DNA of 42,778 nucleotides from Verrucomicrobia bacterium UBA1200 (GTDB lineage Bacteria > Verrucomicrobiota > Kiritimatiellia > RFP12 > UBA1067). Below the pieces are notes generated by a model. It saw only the letters and a program-made list of their open reading frames with translations, was not told the DNA's origin and did no database searches. Position 1 is the first letter of the stretch. Every line of letters begins with the position of its first letter. Of the stretch, positions 24,118-33,639 are shown one piece after another. The position numbers were made by a program, and so were the translations under genes. Location: NCBI GenBank assembly GCA_002309765.1, contig DBXY01000006.1, positions 1-42,778 on the forward strand. Reading direction: 5' to 3'.

Positions 24118-25686
24118 TTAATGACCGATACGGTAATTCTTTTTCCATGCGCGGTTAACCAACCAGCAGACCAAGGCGATAAAGCCGAAGTAGAAAATAC
24201 GGGTTCCTATCACCCACGGCAATTGCTGCGGGGTATAGAGATCCACCAATTGCCCGTCAACGCTTTTCTTGAGAATAATGGTTTTCCACCCGTCCGTGGC
24301 CAGCCAGCCGAGCAGAATCGCCAACAGGAAAACCGGGGTAAAGTAATAGATGATGAGGCGGGCGAATTTAGGCAAACGGATATCCGCGTTGCGGTTGAGT
24401 TCCGCCCAGCCACGATCGCCGCCCCAAACGGTGATGAAGACCAGCACCTCAATGCAGCCAAACAGCGGGAGCCCGAACGAACTGAACCAGAAGTCGAGTT
24501 CGTCAACCACGCAATCGCCGAAAATAACGGCTTGTGAAACCAGAAAAGCGACAATGCCGAGCGCGGCGATACTGTGTTTTCGGGAGATGCGGAATTCATC
24601 CTCCAGAAACGCGATACCGGGTTGCATGATTGACACCGCGCTGGTGATGCCGGAAATGAAGAGCAGAAAGAACCATGCGAATCCGGCAATCGCGCCGCCG
24701 GGCATGTGGTTGAAAATAAGCGGCGTGGTTTTAAAGGCCAAGCCAAAAGTGCCGCCGCTGACAGCGGAGGAAGTTCCTTCCGGACCAAAGAAAATGTACG
24801 CGGCAGGAACGACAATCGACGCGCCCAGCACCACTTCGGCAAATTCGTTGAGAAAGGCGGCCGAAGTGGCGGACAACAGCGCGTCGTCTTTCGACTTTAT
24901 GTAGGTCGCGTAGGTTAATAACGCACCGATACCGACCGAGGTCGAGAAAAATACCTGCCCCGCCGCCTCAAGCCAAACCTTGCCGGATTTCAACACCGAA
25001 AAATCTGGATTCCAAAGGTAACCCAGCGCTTGGTTGATGTTCCATTCCGGCTTGATCGGGGCGTCAAGAGTGAATACCCTGGCGATTAATAGGATCGCCA
25101 TTATAAACAGCGACGGCATGGCGAATTTGCAGAAACGCTCGATGCCTTTGTTCACCCCATGGTAAACGATCAGGAAATTGCTGACAAAAGTAATCAGAAA
25201 ACAGACGTAAGCCGGGCCGTGCCCGTGAAAATATTTGCCCGAGCCAGAGAGATAGCTGCCAAGGAACGCCCCCATTTCATTGGGGGAGGTGATGCCGGAA
25301 TATTTGCCGGTGAGTGCGAAAACGCTGTAGGCCAAAGTCCATGACTCGACGTACAGATAATAGAAAAAGATGCCCACCGCGCCGGTAATGCCAAACACGC
25401 CGAGATATTTCAACGCCGGGTGGCGGCGCAAACCCATCGCGTCAAAAATCCCGGGTGCGCATCCGTGACCGTGGCGACCGCCGTAACGGCCCATTGTCCA
25501 TTCCAGCCACGAGAGCGGCAAAGCGAGAAACAGGAACGCGATAAAGTAGGGGATCATGAACGCGCCGCCGCCGTTTTGCGCGGCAACGCCGGGAAAACGC
25601 AGAAAGTTCCCCAATCCGACCGCACCGCCGGCGGCGGCAAGTACCAAACCGATTCTACTTCCCCAGGATTCTCGCGTTTTAACCAT
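24118..25686 (-). CDS. Neurotransmitter:sodium symporter (NSS/SNF family) transporter
   Basis: This 522-residue, roughly 12-helix membrane protein opens with the diagnostic WGSRIGLVLAAAGGAVGLGN followed by FLRFPGVAAQNGGGAFMIPY, the sodium and substrate region of transmembrane segment 1. Further family features are FFSTSVGIGALLTYATYIK and ISGITSAVSIMQPGIAFLED. Bacterial NSS members (LeuT, TnaT, MhsT) take up amino acids with sodium. GGAGG lies 12 nt before the ATG. The DUF975 gene follows in the same orientation. The substrate cannot be told from the sequence. Confidence 0.93.
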   Translation of the reverse strand: MVKTRESWGSRIGLVLAAAGGAVGLGNFLRFPGVAAQNGGGAFMIPYFIAFLFLALPLSWLEWTMGRYGGRHGHGCAPGIFDAMGLRRHPALKYLGVFGITGAVGIFFYYLYVESWTLAYSVFALTGKYSGITSPNEMGAFLGSYLSGSGKYFHGHGPAYVCFLITFVSNFLIVYHGVNKGIERFCKFAMPSLFIMAILLIARVFTLDAPIKPEWNINQALGYLWNPDFSVLKSGKVWLEAAGQVFFSTSVGIGALLTYATYIKSKDDALLSATSAAFLNEFAEVVLGASIVVPAAYIFFGPEGTSSAVSGGTFGLAFKTTPLIFNHMPGGAIAGFAWFFLLFISGITSAVSIMQPGIAFLEDEFRISRKHSIAALGIVAFLVSQAVIFGDCVVDELDFWFSSFGLPLFGCIEVLVFITVWGGDRGWAELNRNADIRLPKFARLIIYYFTPVFLLAILLGWLATDGWKTIILKKSVDGQLVDLYTPQQLPWVIGTRIFYFGFIALVCWLVNRAWKKNYRIGH

Positions 25687-25724
25687 GGTTACAACATTCC
25701 TCCGTTCAACGAAGTAACATAATG

Positions 25725-25758
25725 AAGAGGTCCGGTACCGTTAAGCGCCGGACCTCTT
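25725..25758 (-). terminator. Hairpin between SGNH protein and NSS transporter genes
   Basis: AAGAGGTCCGG (25725-25735) pairs with CCGGACCTCTT (25748-25758) around a 12-nt loop. It follows the SGNH-protein stop on the minus strand. There is no clear T-run, so it may be a weak terminator or an mRNA-stabilising hairpin in the 86-nt gap. Confidence 0.5.
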
Positions 25759-25772
25759 GACATTAAATCCGA

Positions 25773-28700
25773 CTATTTGAATATGATCATAGTCCCGTCC
25801 GCAATGTAGGTGAGGGTAGCAGTGTCGCTCAACGTCGTCCCGTTCGCACCCTGGACCAACACGCTGTAATCTCCCGCATCGCCGATACCGACATTGTCCA
25901 ACACCAGACTGGAGCCGTTTGCGCCGTCAATCATGATGCCGTTGCGGAACCACTGGAATGAGATCGCGCCGGCCGCCAGAACGCCGAACACCGCTTTATC
26001 GTTGCGGCGGCAAGTTAAGTCTTGCGGTTGGGTACTGATTGCCGGACCGTTGCCGCTGGCAACCGGACCGGTGACATCGCGCACCAGCACGTAAAGCGTC
26101 CGCGAGTTGAAGCTGCACGCGCTCTCGTCGTGGGTCCAGTCAGTGCCTACCGCGCTGTTACCGGTGAGGTCGGAATTCGGGCAGTTGCCGACGCCGGCGA
26201 TAACGTTCTGGTTGTTGTTGCCGAAACGGTTGATGGCCAACAGCGTCTCCTTGGCGCCAAAATTGTGCACCTGCATGCTACCGTAACCTCTGGCTAAATA
26301 ATCGTCGCGTTTGTCGTCGAAGTCGTAAATCGACGTGTTGCCGTTGAGTTCCGGCATAGTGGCCGGCGTTTGGTAACTCTGCGGCCAGAACTCGATGTTA
26401 CCGGTAGTGATACCGGTGCCGGTGGTTACGCCGGTATTTTCAGAAGCGTAAACGTTGAGGTTGTCCACGCGCTGCTGGTATACCGCCCCGCGGTCATAAG
26501 TCGGCAGACCGATCTTGGTCGTGTCGGCGCAGAATGCGTCCATCGAGGCGTAAACCCATTTGCGAACGCCGTCTGTCCCGACAATGTCAAGGCAGTAGGC
26601 GATACGGTCAAAGGGCAGGTGACTGAAGTAGCCCTCGTCAACCGTGTAGGCCGTGTTTTCGTATATGGTGCTGGAGTTTGCGGGGATATCCAACCGCTGG
26701 AGCAGGCGGTAACCGCTGACTTCGGGAATCGCCGTAATGTACTCCGGCAGGGCGGCTGCCGCCACGGTCGGAACAGTTACGTTCGCCGTAATCGCGGGCT
26801 GGGCGGTGGCGTCGTCACGCAACAGGCCGTCAATGGTGAGCACGTATGTCCCTCCGGCGGTTAGCGCCGAGGTGTTGATAATAGCCCACTGGTTGTCGCG
26901 CAGTTCAAAAGATTTTACCGTGGCGCCGTTGTTGAGGGTGATCACGGCATTCTCCAACGCTTCGTAACTGACGGAATTAAATTTAACCGCCAGCTTGTCA
27001 CCGTCGATGGAGGCGATCACCTTGCTGATTGAAATGTCCATCGCGGTGGAATCGTGCGGCCCGGTAATAACAAAGGCGTAGATCTTTGCGATGTCCAAAC
27101 TGCCGCGGTTGTTGGTGAACGTCCAATCGAGGTCCTTCTGGCTGGCGTAGTTCGGGTTGTTGCCGATACCGACGCTAGGAACGTTACCGCCGTTGAAATG
27201 GTTGAACGCCCACAGCACTTGTTTCGCGCCGTAGTTGTGCACCTGCATCGCGCCGTAGCCGTTACAGCCGGTGCCGTATCCGGTGTCGTCCCAATCGAAG
27301 TAACCGGATGTACCGTTCCAGTTGTTCTGAGTGTTACCGTTGCCGTAGTTGGTCGCCCAGAATTCGATGCATCCGGTTTCAATGCCATCGCCGCTGGTTA
27401 TACTGCCGACATTCGACAGCACGTCCAGGTTGTTGACCCGCTGCTGGATGTAGTAACCGCCCATCGGCGCGCCAAACTTCAAGCCGACATCGGTGAAGGC
27501 GTCCATTGCGGTCCAGACGTAACTGCTCACGCTGTCGCCGGTGTTACGGGTTTCAACATAGTATGCGACCCGGGAAATTTCGCCTTGGCGGTAATTGGTG
27601 CGGTTGTCGATGGTATAGAAATTGTCTCTGGCCCAAATGTAGTTGGCGATTGAGCATTGGGCGGGAACATTGGTCACCGCGAAGAGCAACTCGTAATTCT
27701 CCAGCCGTTCCGCGCCGATTTTCGCGGCCACTTCGTTGCGGATGGTATTCTCCAACGAATCGGCCGCCGGTTTCACGAACGCATATAGCTTGGCGACGGT
27801 ATAGTTGCCGATGTTCGCCTGGTGGGTCCAGTCGAGGTCCTTCTGCGCGGAATAGTTCGGGTTGTTGCCGATGCCGATGCCAGCCGCCCGGTTGTTGTTG
27901 AAGCTAACGATGGACCAAAGCACCTGCTTAGCCCCGTAGTTGTGCACCTGCATCGAGCCGTGGCCGTTGACACCGGCGTCATAGTTGGTGTCGTCCCAGT
28001 CGAAAAGGCTGGCGTCTCCGCCCCACGTTCCCTGTCTATTGCCTTGGCCGTAATTCGATGCCCAAAATTCAATACACCCGGTTTCGATTCCATCGCCGTT
28101 CACGATGCCGGCGACATTCGATTTGACATCAAGGTTGCCGACCTGTTGCTGGAAGGTGTAGCCGCCGACCGGGACTCCGTATCGCTGGAAATCGGTGGTG
28201 AAGGGATCCATCGCGGTCCAGACGTATTTCGGCTCGGAATCGGACGGTTTCTTGAGTTCCATGTAGTAGGCGATACGGCTAGCGCCGAATTTGCTCAGCT
28301 CGTTGCGCCGGTCAACCGTGTAGAGGTGGTTGGCCCGCCAATCCGGGGTACCCACGGATGCGGGGTTGGGGAACTGGGAAATCGCGAAGAGCGTTTCGTA
28401 ACCTTCGAGCGTATTCGCGCCGACTTTTTCCGCGACTTCGGCCTTAACCGTTTCGGCGGTGATGCCGTCATACCGTTTTACCGGATGCACCAGCACGTAG
28501 AGGCGGCGGGTGGCGTAAATGTGGGCGTTGTACGCGAACGTCCAGTCCATAGTGTCGGTTCTGCCGCTAACGCTGCCGTTGCCGATGCCGACGGAGATGC
28601 GGTTGCTCCGGTCGTCATTACCGAAGTTGCTGATTGCCCAGATAACGTTTGACGCGGAGTGGTTGTGGACTTGCATCGAACCGTGCCCGCGGACGAGCGG

Positions 28701-31130
28701 GGTGTTACCGGTACCCAGCGCGTCGTCAATGTCATACATATTGGCGGCACCGTTGGGCACATTCAACTCTTTGGCTTTGTCATAATTGCAAGGCCAGAAT
28801 TCGATGTTGCATCCGGTTGGATAGGTACCAGCCTTCGCGTTACCGTAGTTGGATGCCACGAACATATTGGAAACTTTCTGCTGGAAATAACTGCCTTTGG
28901 CGGCGGTCGGGACACCGAGTTGCTCGCGGTTCTGCGTGAAAGCGTCAAAGGATGTCCAGACATAACGCTTGGTGGCGTTCAACGGCTGGAGTTCCAGATA
29001 ATAGGCCACGCGGTCAAACTCGCCGGTCTTGGAACTTTGATCGAACCAATACGCCTTCGGATCGGAATTGTAGGAGGAGTATTCGGGAATGTCCGTGATA
29101 TAGACCAGCTCGTATCCTTCCGCGTTGGCCCCAATGTTCGCGGCGATAACATCCGGCAAACCGTAGGCGGCGACCTCCGCGGCGGTGTCGGCGGCGATCA
29201 TGTTGGCGGCGGCGTCAAAGATGCCGTTTACGGTCAGGGTGATGTCCGAAGCGTTAGCGTCAAAGGCGGTGGTGGTGAGTTTTACCGTCATGCCGTCAGC
29301 CATCAGCTCGGCGTTTAACACCGTGAATGCGTCGGAAGTAAAGGTGGCACCAGACAGCGAGGAGGCTTGGATGGTTTCGGAGAACTTCACAAACACCTGC
29401 GTTCCGGCGGCACCGGCCTTGACACTGGCAATGGTGGGCGGGGTGGTGTCCGGTGGATAGCTCACAAACACCTGCAAACGCCGGACTTCGTATGATGCGC
29501 CGTTGCCGTCAAAGGTCCAGTCGGAGCCGATGTTGCCATTGCCGAAGTTGGGGTCGTTACCGATTCCGAGGCAGCAGGCGCCGTTGGCGTCGTTCCAATG
29601 GTTGTAAGCAAAGATGGTTTCTTTGGCACCCCAGTTGTGGACCTGCATGGAACCGTAGTCGCCGCCGTTGCTGCAGGTGTCGTCAAAATCATAAACCGAG
29701 TCGTTTCCGCCCAACCCGTTTCCACTTATTATACGCTCATTGTAGTTACACGGCCAAAACTCGATATTTCCGGTATCGATTTCGGTTCCCGTGGTTACGC
29801 CGTCCACATTGCAGAATACGTTCATACTGGAGACTTTCTGCTGGAAAACCGCGCCGGAGGCGAAAGTCGGCACCGAAATTTTAGAGATGTCGTCAGTGAA
29901 GGCGTCCATGGAAACCCACACCCACTGGATTTTTCCGCCGGGGGCTTTAAGCTCCAGGTAGTAGGCCACCCGGTTGAATCCGGTCGGCATATTGGCGCTG
30001 TTGTTTATGTCGTAGCGGTTTTCAATTTTGTTGCTGCCCCAAGGTCCGTTGGCGGGGATGTTCAGGTCGTACACCAAAGAGTATTTGCTATACTCATCCT
30101 GCGGCACGTTGTTGCGGTACCCGTACTGGTAGGCCACGAACTGGCTGCTGCTGTTGCCGGTGTGCGCCGGGGTGGTGAGGTCGGTGATGTCCGATGCCGT
30201 GACCGTGTAGGTGACGTTGGCGGACAGCGGTTCGGCCAACGTCAGGGTCACGCTGCGCTGGTCGCTTGAAACTTCGGTCGCGGTGACCGAATTGTCGGTG
30301 ACCGTATATTTCGCTATTTGGTTCGCGGTCGACATTTTCACCGGTTTGTTGAAATAGACCGTAATCTTCTTGCGGTCGGCGACCGGAACGGCGTGGGAGA
30401 TCATCGGCGGCAGATTATCGCCATACGAGCTGGCGAAGATGTTGGTAATGGCTGGATACCAGGCATTTGCCATCAGTTGGTAACCGTTCGCGCCAGGATG
30501 GAGACCGTCGCTGGAAAGGGTGTCTGCCGCCGGGCAGAACGCGTCCATGTCCAGAAAATGCACCCGCTGCCCTTTCGCCTGGTGGGTAGCCACCAGCTCT
30601 TCAACGTAAGGGTTGAAATAGGTCTGGATAGCGGTGTTGCGCGCGTCGTTGTCGGTTCGGGTCAGAATGGTGGTGAGAATAATGTGAGCGGCGGGACGGA
30701 TGCTGGCGATTCGGTCCAGCAACAGCCCCATCTTCTCGATGCGGTTGGAGAAATCGCTTTCGCCGGAATCGTTGGTGCCCAGATGGAGCAGAATAACGTC
30801 GGGGGCGTCAATTTTATCCAACCAGCCGAGAATGTTTTCATAAATACCCGATGATGCGTGGGTGATCCGCCAGCCGCTGTGGCCCTCGTGGTCAATGTCA
30901 GGGAGGTCGGCGGAGGAGTTGCTGGTCTGGGTGCCCACAAAGTCAATACTGTAGCGGGCATTGGTCAAAAGGTTGTAAAGCGGAAGGCGGTAGCCGCCAG
31001 CCACGCTTGCGCCGTAGGTGATGGAATCACCCAACGGCATGATTTTAAGTTTTGGCGCAATTTCGTCGGCATGCAAAATACCGGACGCGGCCAACGTAAA
31101 CCCGATTGCGAATCTTGCTAATGTTTTCAT
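25773..31130 (-). CDS. Giant secreted SGNH hydrolase with five tandem large repeats
   Basis: This gene encodes 1785 residues with a signal peptide (MKTLARFAIGFTLAASGILHA). The SGNH/GDSL esterase domain (~25-235) is complete: GDSITYG with Ser36, GHSGWRI, HLGTND (118-121) and the DGLHPGANGY block (Asp208, His211). An Ig-like Big_5-type domain follows. Five copies of an unnamed unit of about 175 residues lie at about 380-557, 705-878, 952-1118, 1187-1357 and 1507-1682. Each has RVAYYLEL, a WxSMDAFT-like strand, QQKV, IEFWPCNY, a DFDDT-like turn, YGSMQVHN and DWTF. The C-terminus is an Ig-like domain (FQWFRNGIMIDGANGSSLVL) ending GTMIIFK. It is likely a glycan-bound carbohydrate esterase. GAGGT precedes the ATG. 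Confidence 0.85.
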   Translation of the reverse strand: MKTLARFAIGFTLAASGILHADEIAPKLKIMPLGDSITYGASVAGGYRLPLYNLLTNARYSIDFVGTQTSNSSADLPDIDHEGHSGWRITHASSGIYENILGWLDKIDAPDVILLHLGTNDSGESDFSNRIEKMGLLLDRIASIRPAAHIILTTILTRTDNDARNTAIQTYFNPYVEELVATHQAKGQRVHFLDMDAFCPAADTLSSDGLHPGANGYQLMANAWYPAITNIFASSYGDNLPPMISHAVPVADRKKITVYFNKPVKMSTANQIAKYTVTDNSVTATEVSSDQRSVTLTLAEPLSANVTYTVTASDITDLTTPAHTGNSSSQFVAYQYGYRNNVPQDEYSKYSLVYDLNIPANGPWGSNKIENRYDINNSANMPTGFNRVAYYLELKAPGGKIQWVWVSMDAFTDDISKISVPTFASGAVFQQKVSSMNVFCNVDGVTTGTEIDTGNIEFWPCNYNERIISGNGLGGNDSVYDFDDTCSNGGDYGSMQVHNWGAKETIFAYNHWNDANGACCLGIGNDPNFGNGNIGSDWTFDGNGASYEVRRLQVFVSYPPDTTPPTIASVKAGAAGTQVFVKFSETIQASSLSGATFTSDAFTVLNAELMADGMTVKLTTTAFDANASDITLTVNGIFDAAANMIAADTAAEVAAYGLPDVIAANIGANAEGYELVYITDIPEYSSYNSDPKAYWFDQSSKTGEFDRVAYYLELQPLNATKRYVWTSFDAFTQNREQLGVPTAAKGSYFQQKVSNMFVASNYGNAKAGTYPTGCNIEFWPCNYDKAKELNVPNGAANMYDIDDALGTGNTPLVRGHGSMQVHNHSASNVIWAISNFGNDDRSNRISVGIGNGSVSGRTDTMDWTFAYNAHIYATRRLYVLVHPVKRYDGITAETVKAEVAEKVGANTLEGYETLFAISQFPNPASVGTPDWRANHLYTVDRRNELSKFGASRIAYYMELKKPSDSEPKYVWTAMDPFTTDFQRYGVPVGGYTFQQQVGNLDVKSNVAGIVNGDGIETGCIEFWASNYGQGNRQGTWGGDASLFDWDDTNYDAGVNGHGSMQVHNYGAKQVLWSIVSFNNNRAAGIGIGNNPNYSAQKDLDWTHQANIGNYTVAKLYAFVKPAADSLENTIRNEVAAKIGAERLENYELLFAVTNVPAQCSIANYIWARDNFYTIDNRTNYRQGEISRVAYYVETRNTGDSVSSYVWTAMDAFTDVGLKFGAPMGGYYIQQRVNNLDVLSNVGSITSGDGIETGCIEFWATNYGNGNTQNNWNGTSGYFDWDDTGYGTGCNGYGAMQVHNYGAKQVLWAFNHFNGGNVPSVGIGNNPNYASQKDLDWTFTNNRGSLDIAKIYAFVITGPHDSTAMDISISKVIASIDGDKLAVKFNSVSYEALENAVITLNNGATVKSFELRDNQWAIINTSALTAGGTYVLTIDGLLRDDATAQPAITANVTVPTVAAAALPEYITAIPEVSGYRLLQRLDIPANSSTIYENTAYTVDEGYFSHLPFDRIAYCLDIVGTDGVRKWVYASMDAFCADTTKIGLPTYDRGAVYQQRVDNLNVYASENTGVTTGTGITTGNIEFWPQSYQTPATMPELNGNTSIYDFDDKRDDYLARGYGSMQVHNFGAKETLLAINRFGNNNQNVIAGVGNCPNSDLTGNSAVGTDWTHDESACSFNSRTLYVLVRDVTGPVASGNGPAISTQPQDLTCRRNDKAVFGVLAAGAISFQWFRNGIMIDGANGSSLVLDNVGIGDAGDYSVLVQGANGTTLSDTATLTYIADGTMIIFK

Positions 31131-31187
31131 AAGTACCTCATTTTGGTATTAACTTGCAGAATACCACACTGTTAAACAACACAAATA

Positions 31188-31216
31188 ATATAACATATCT
31201 GCGGTTGAAATGTCAA
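31188..31216 (-). promoter_or_regulatory. Sigma70-type promoter for the SGNH protein
   Basis: On the minus strand a perfect TTGACA (31216-31211) is followed after 17 nt by TTATAT (31193-31188); TATATT at 18 nt is an alternative register. It lies about 58 nt before the ATG. Confidence 0.6.
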
Positions 31217-31260
31217 ACCGGACGAAGCCGCGCCGCGCGTAAAATTATCCTAGCGTCCGC

Positions 31261-31289
31261 TTGCCCTTTGGCGGTGAGTTTGGTACAAT
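31261..31289 (+). promoter_or_regulatory. Sigma70-type promoter for the amidotransferase-like lipoprotein
   Basis: TTGCCC at 31261-31266 and TACAAT at 31284-31289 have a 17-nt spacer and lie about 74 nt before the ATG. It is divergent from the SGNH-protein promoter. Confidence 0.6.
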
Positions 31290-31362
31290 ATTTTTTAGCA
31301 ATCTGAAAAGGCATTAAACTAGGATACTACGGGCTGATTGGACAATCGAGGAGAATAACCGT

Positions 31363-33639
31363 ATGAAAAACCTTATCGTTTGCGTGAGCGCGTTACTTTT
31401 GTTGGTCAACGGGTGTGTATCGACCACCCCGCTAGAAACTTCATCCGTATCGGAGCAGCAGTCCGTAAGCGCTTCCAGCGCGGAACCGCTGCGCGTGGCG
31501 GTGTTTGTGGACAAAGGGGCGCGTGGAATCGGAATGTTCAGGTGGGTGCAACTGGTCGGCTGTTCGCCGGACATGCAGGCCACGTATGTGGATGGCGAAA
31601 TGATCCGGGAAGGCGTTCTGGACCGGATCGACGTTCTTATCATGCCCGGCGGCAACTCCAGAATCGAATATAATATGCTCGGTGATAAGGGCGTGGAACG
31701 GCTCAAAGCGTTCATCCACAAGGGCGGCGGCTACATCGGCTCCTGCGCGGGTTGCTATCTGTTAATGTCCTCCAATCAGAAACCCGAACGATGCAACGTG
31801 GTTCCGTACATCGACCAGAAAGGGCCGTATCGCGGCGGCACTATACTCTCCACTTCGTTCACCAAACGGGCGGAGGAGTTGACCGGCATCAAGTCCGGTA
31901 TCCACCGTGTGCGGTACCACGGCGGTCCAAAGATGATTTCCGGCGAGCCGATTCCGGATGCCACCTTCGAGGTGTTGGCGACTTTCGTGGGTGATATAAA
32001 TGTCGATACGGACACCCCATGCGAATCGATGACCGGTACCGCCAGCGTAGTGGCGGGAACTTATGGCAAGGGTAGGGTGTTCGTATTTGCCGATCACCCT
32101 GAATACTACCCATGCACGTGGGATATCGTGCGTGGTGCCTTCAAATTTGTTACGGGACGGGATGTCTCATGGCAAGTCCCTCAACGTAAACCCGGTCAAC
32201 TGTCCGTTGGCCTCATGTGTGCCCCTTCGCCTGGACCGAAGGATGCCGAAGCTTACATGGCGTTGGTTCGTTCCGACGCGCTGGACATCACCCCAATCAC
32301 TGAAGACCAGTGCGCGGAGGGGATCTTTCACCACTTGGACGCGCTGGTAATCCCCGAAAGCTGCGACACCAACAGAATCGAAAGCATCTTCCAGCCTATT
32401 CCTGTCGCGCGCCGCAACCAATTTCTGAAACGTGGGGGAACGATCGTCACCTGGGGTAAACCGTCAAAACGTTTCCGCGAGATGCAACCCGGCGTGATCC
32501 GCGTCGCGTCAGGTGAGGAAGCGGTTCAGGCGCTCACAAATTTGCGTGACAAGCCGTCGCTCGCCAATCCGCAGCGGTTTGACCCCGTGAAGGTCGCCAT
32601 TTACGCTGGACCGGGTGCCGGTTATGCCGCATATTGGAATCTCTCCCAGCTCATGACCTTCTCACCGCTCTATGACGTCACATTCATCGATAGCGAGACA
32701 ATTCGTAACGGCAAACTATCTTCATTCGACTTGCTGGTGATCGGTGGTGGTTACAGCCCGACATTGTATAAGACGTTCGGCGAGAATGGTTGCTCCGCCA
32801 TCCGTGATTTCGTTCGGAACGGCGGCAACTATCTGGGTGTGTGCGCCGGCGCGTTTTTGGCGCTTGAAAAAATCCGTCCTGACTCTCCCCGTATTGGCGG
32901 GTTGGTCCCATTCCGCGAGCAGCTTGAGGAAGCCTATCGCGGCTGGGCGCAGACCACTGTCCGCTTCACCGATGACGGTTTTGAAAAACTCGGTATCCTT
33001 GGCGGAACCAAGCGACACGTTCTCTATTGGGGAGGCCCGGTAATACTCCCCGGAAGCCCTGTCGCGGATGCGGACATCAAGGTTTTAGCCGAATACCGCG
33101 GAAACATGATCAACACTTTCTCTGGAAAGTCGATCAGTCCGATGACTGGCCATGCGGCAATCATTGGCGGCACATGCGGGAAAGGGAAGATTGTCCTTTG
33201 CGGACCCCATCCTGAATCGTCGGAAAACACCCAAGATATCATTTGTTCGATTCTCCAGTATCTGACCGGCCGCAAGGCAGATCCGGAGTATCCAGACCGA
33301 GTCAAAGGCGCAATCAACGTGGCCGTTTGTGTCGAGAAGAGTACCATGCAGGGTATGGAGCTTAGCATGGCGCTTAGCCGCGACGCGCGGTTAGACCTGC
33401 AACCGGTCACTTGGTACGAAGTCGGGCAAGGTGCGCTTGAGCATACCGACATCCTGTTTTTCCCTTATCCGGTGACCAGGGGTTACACCTCGTATGTCCA
33501 TGCTTTCTTGAAAAACGGCGGGCGTGTCGTCGAATTCGACCCCGAAAAGAAGAGCACTTCCCGTCCGGGTCAAAATATTCGCCTCGTTCAGACCACAGAC
33601 GAGGTTTTTAGGGTGCTTACCGCACGGGAGTGGAAGTAG
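31363..33639 (+). CDS. Lipoprotein with tandem class I glutamine-amidotransferase-like (BPL_N-type) domains
   Basis: This 758-residue protein has a lipoprotein signal (MKNLIVCVSALLLLVNGC). Two similar domains follow the class I amidotransferase fold seen in BPL_N proteins. The first (~45-270) has MPGGNSRIEYN, the nucleophile elbow GGGYIGSCAGCYLL (Cys128) and a late DHPEYYP. The second (~410-645) has GGGYSPTLY, GGNYLGVCAGAFLA (Cys494) and PHPESSEN. Each is followed by a shorter degenerate Rossmann-like stretch without the Cys (~275-400 and ~650-758). Both Cys and the HPE motifs are kept, so activity is possible, but a lipid-anchored extracytoplasmic amidotransferase fold is unusual and no ammonia acceptor domain is present. 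GAGGAG precedes the ATG. The 3' end overlaps the convergent sialidase gene by 23 nt. Confidence 0.8.
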   Translation: MKNLIVCVSALLLLVNGCVSTTPLETSSVSEQQSVSASSAEPLRVAVFVDKGARGIGMFRWVQLVGCSPDMQATYVDGEMIREGVLDRIDVLIMPGGNSRIEYNMLGDKGVERLKAFIHKGGGYIGSCAGCYLLMSSNQKPERCNVVPYIDQKGPYRGGTILSTSFTKRAEELTGIKSGIHRVRYHGGPKMISGEPIPDATFEVLATFVGDINVDTDTPCESMTGTASVVAGTYGKGRVFVFADHPEYYPCTWDIVRGAFKFVTGRDVSWQVPQRKPGQLSVGLMCAPSPGPKDAEAYMALVRSDALDITPITEDQCAEGIFHHLDALVIPESCDTNRIESIFQPIPVARRNQFLKRGGTIVTWGKPSKRFREMQPGVIRVASGEEAVQALTNLRDKPSLANPQRFDPVKVAIYAGPGAGYAAYWNLSQLMTFSPLYDVTFIDSETIRNGKLSSFDLLVIGGGYSPTLYKTFGENGCSAIRDFVRNGGNYLGVCAGAFLALEKIRPDSPRIGGLVPFREQLEEAYRGWAQTTVRFTDDGFEKLGILGGTKRHVLYWGGPVILPGSPVADADIKVLAEYRGNMINTFSGKSISPMTGHAAIIGGTCGKGKIVLCGPHPESSENTQDIICSILQYLTGRKADPEYPDRVKGAINVAVCVEKSTMQGMELSMALSRDARLDLQPVTWYEVGQGALEHTDILFFPYPVTRGYTSYVHAFLKNGGRVVEFDPEKKSTSRPGQNIRLVQTTDEVFRVLTAREWK

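Noticed and set aside
27822..28652. 276-codon plus-strand open frame, with similar ones at 27054-27653, 28659-29318 and 29598-30269
   Set aside because: All are antisense shadows of the repeats in the SGNH protein. Their similarity to each other only reflects the repeats on the real strand.
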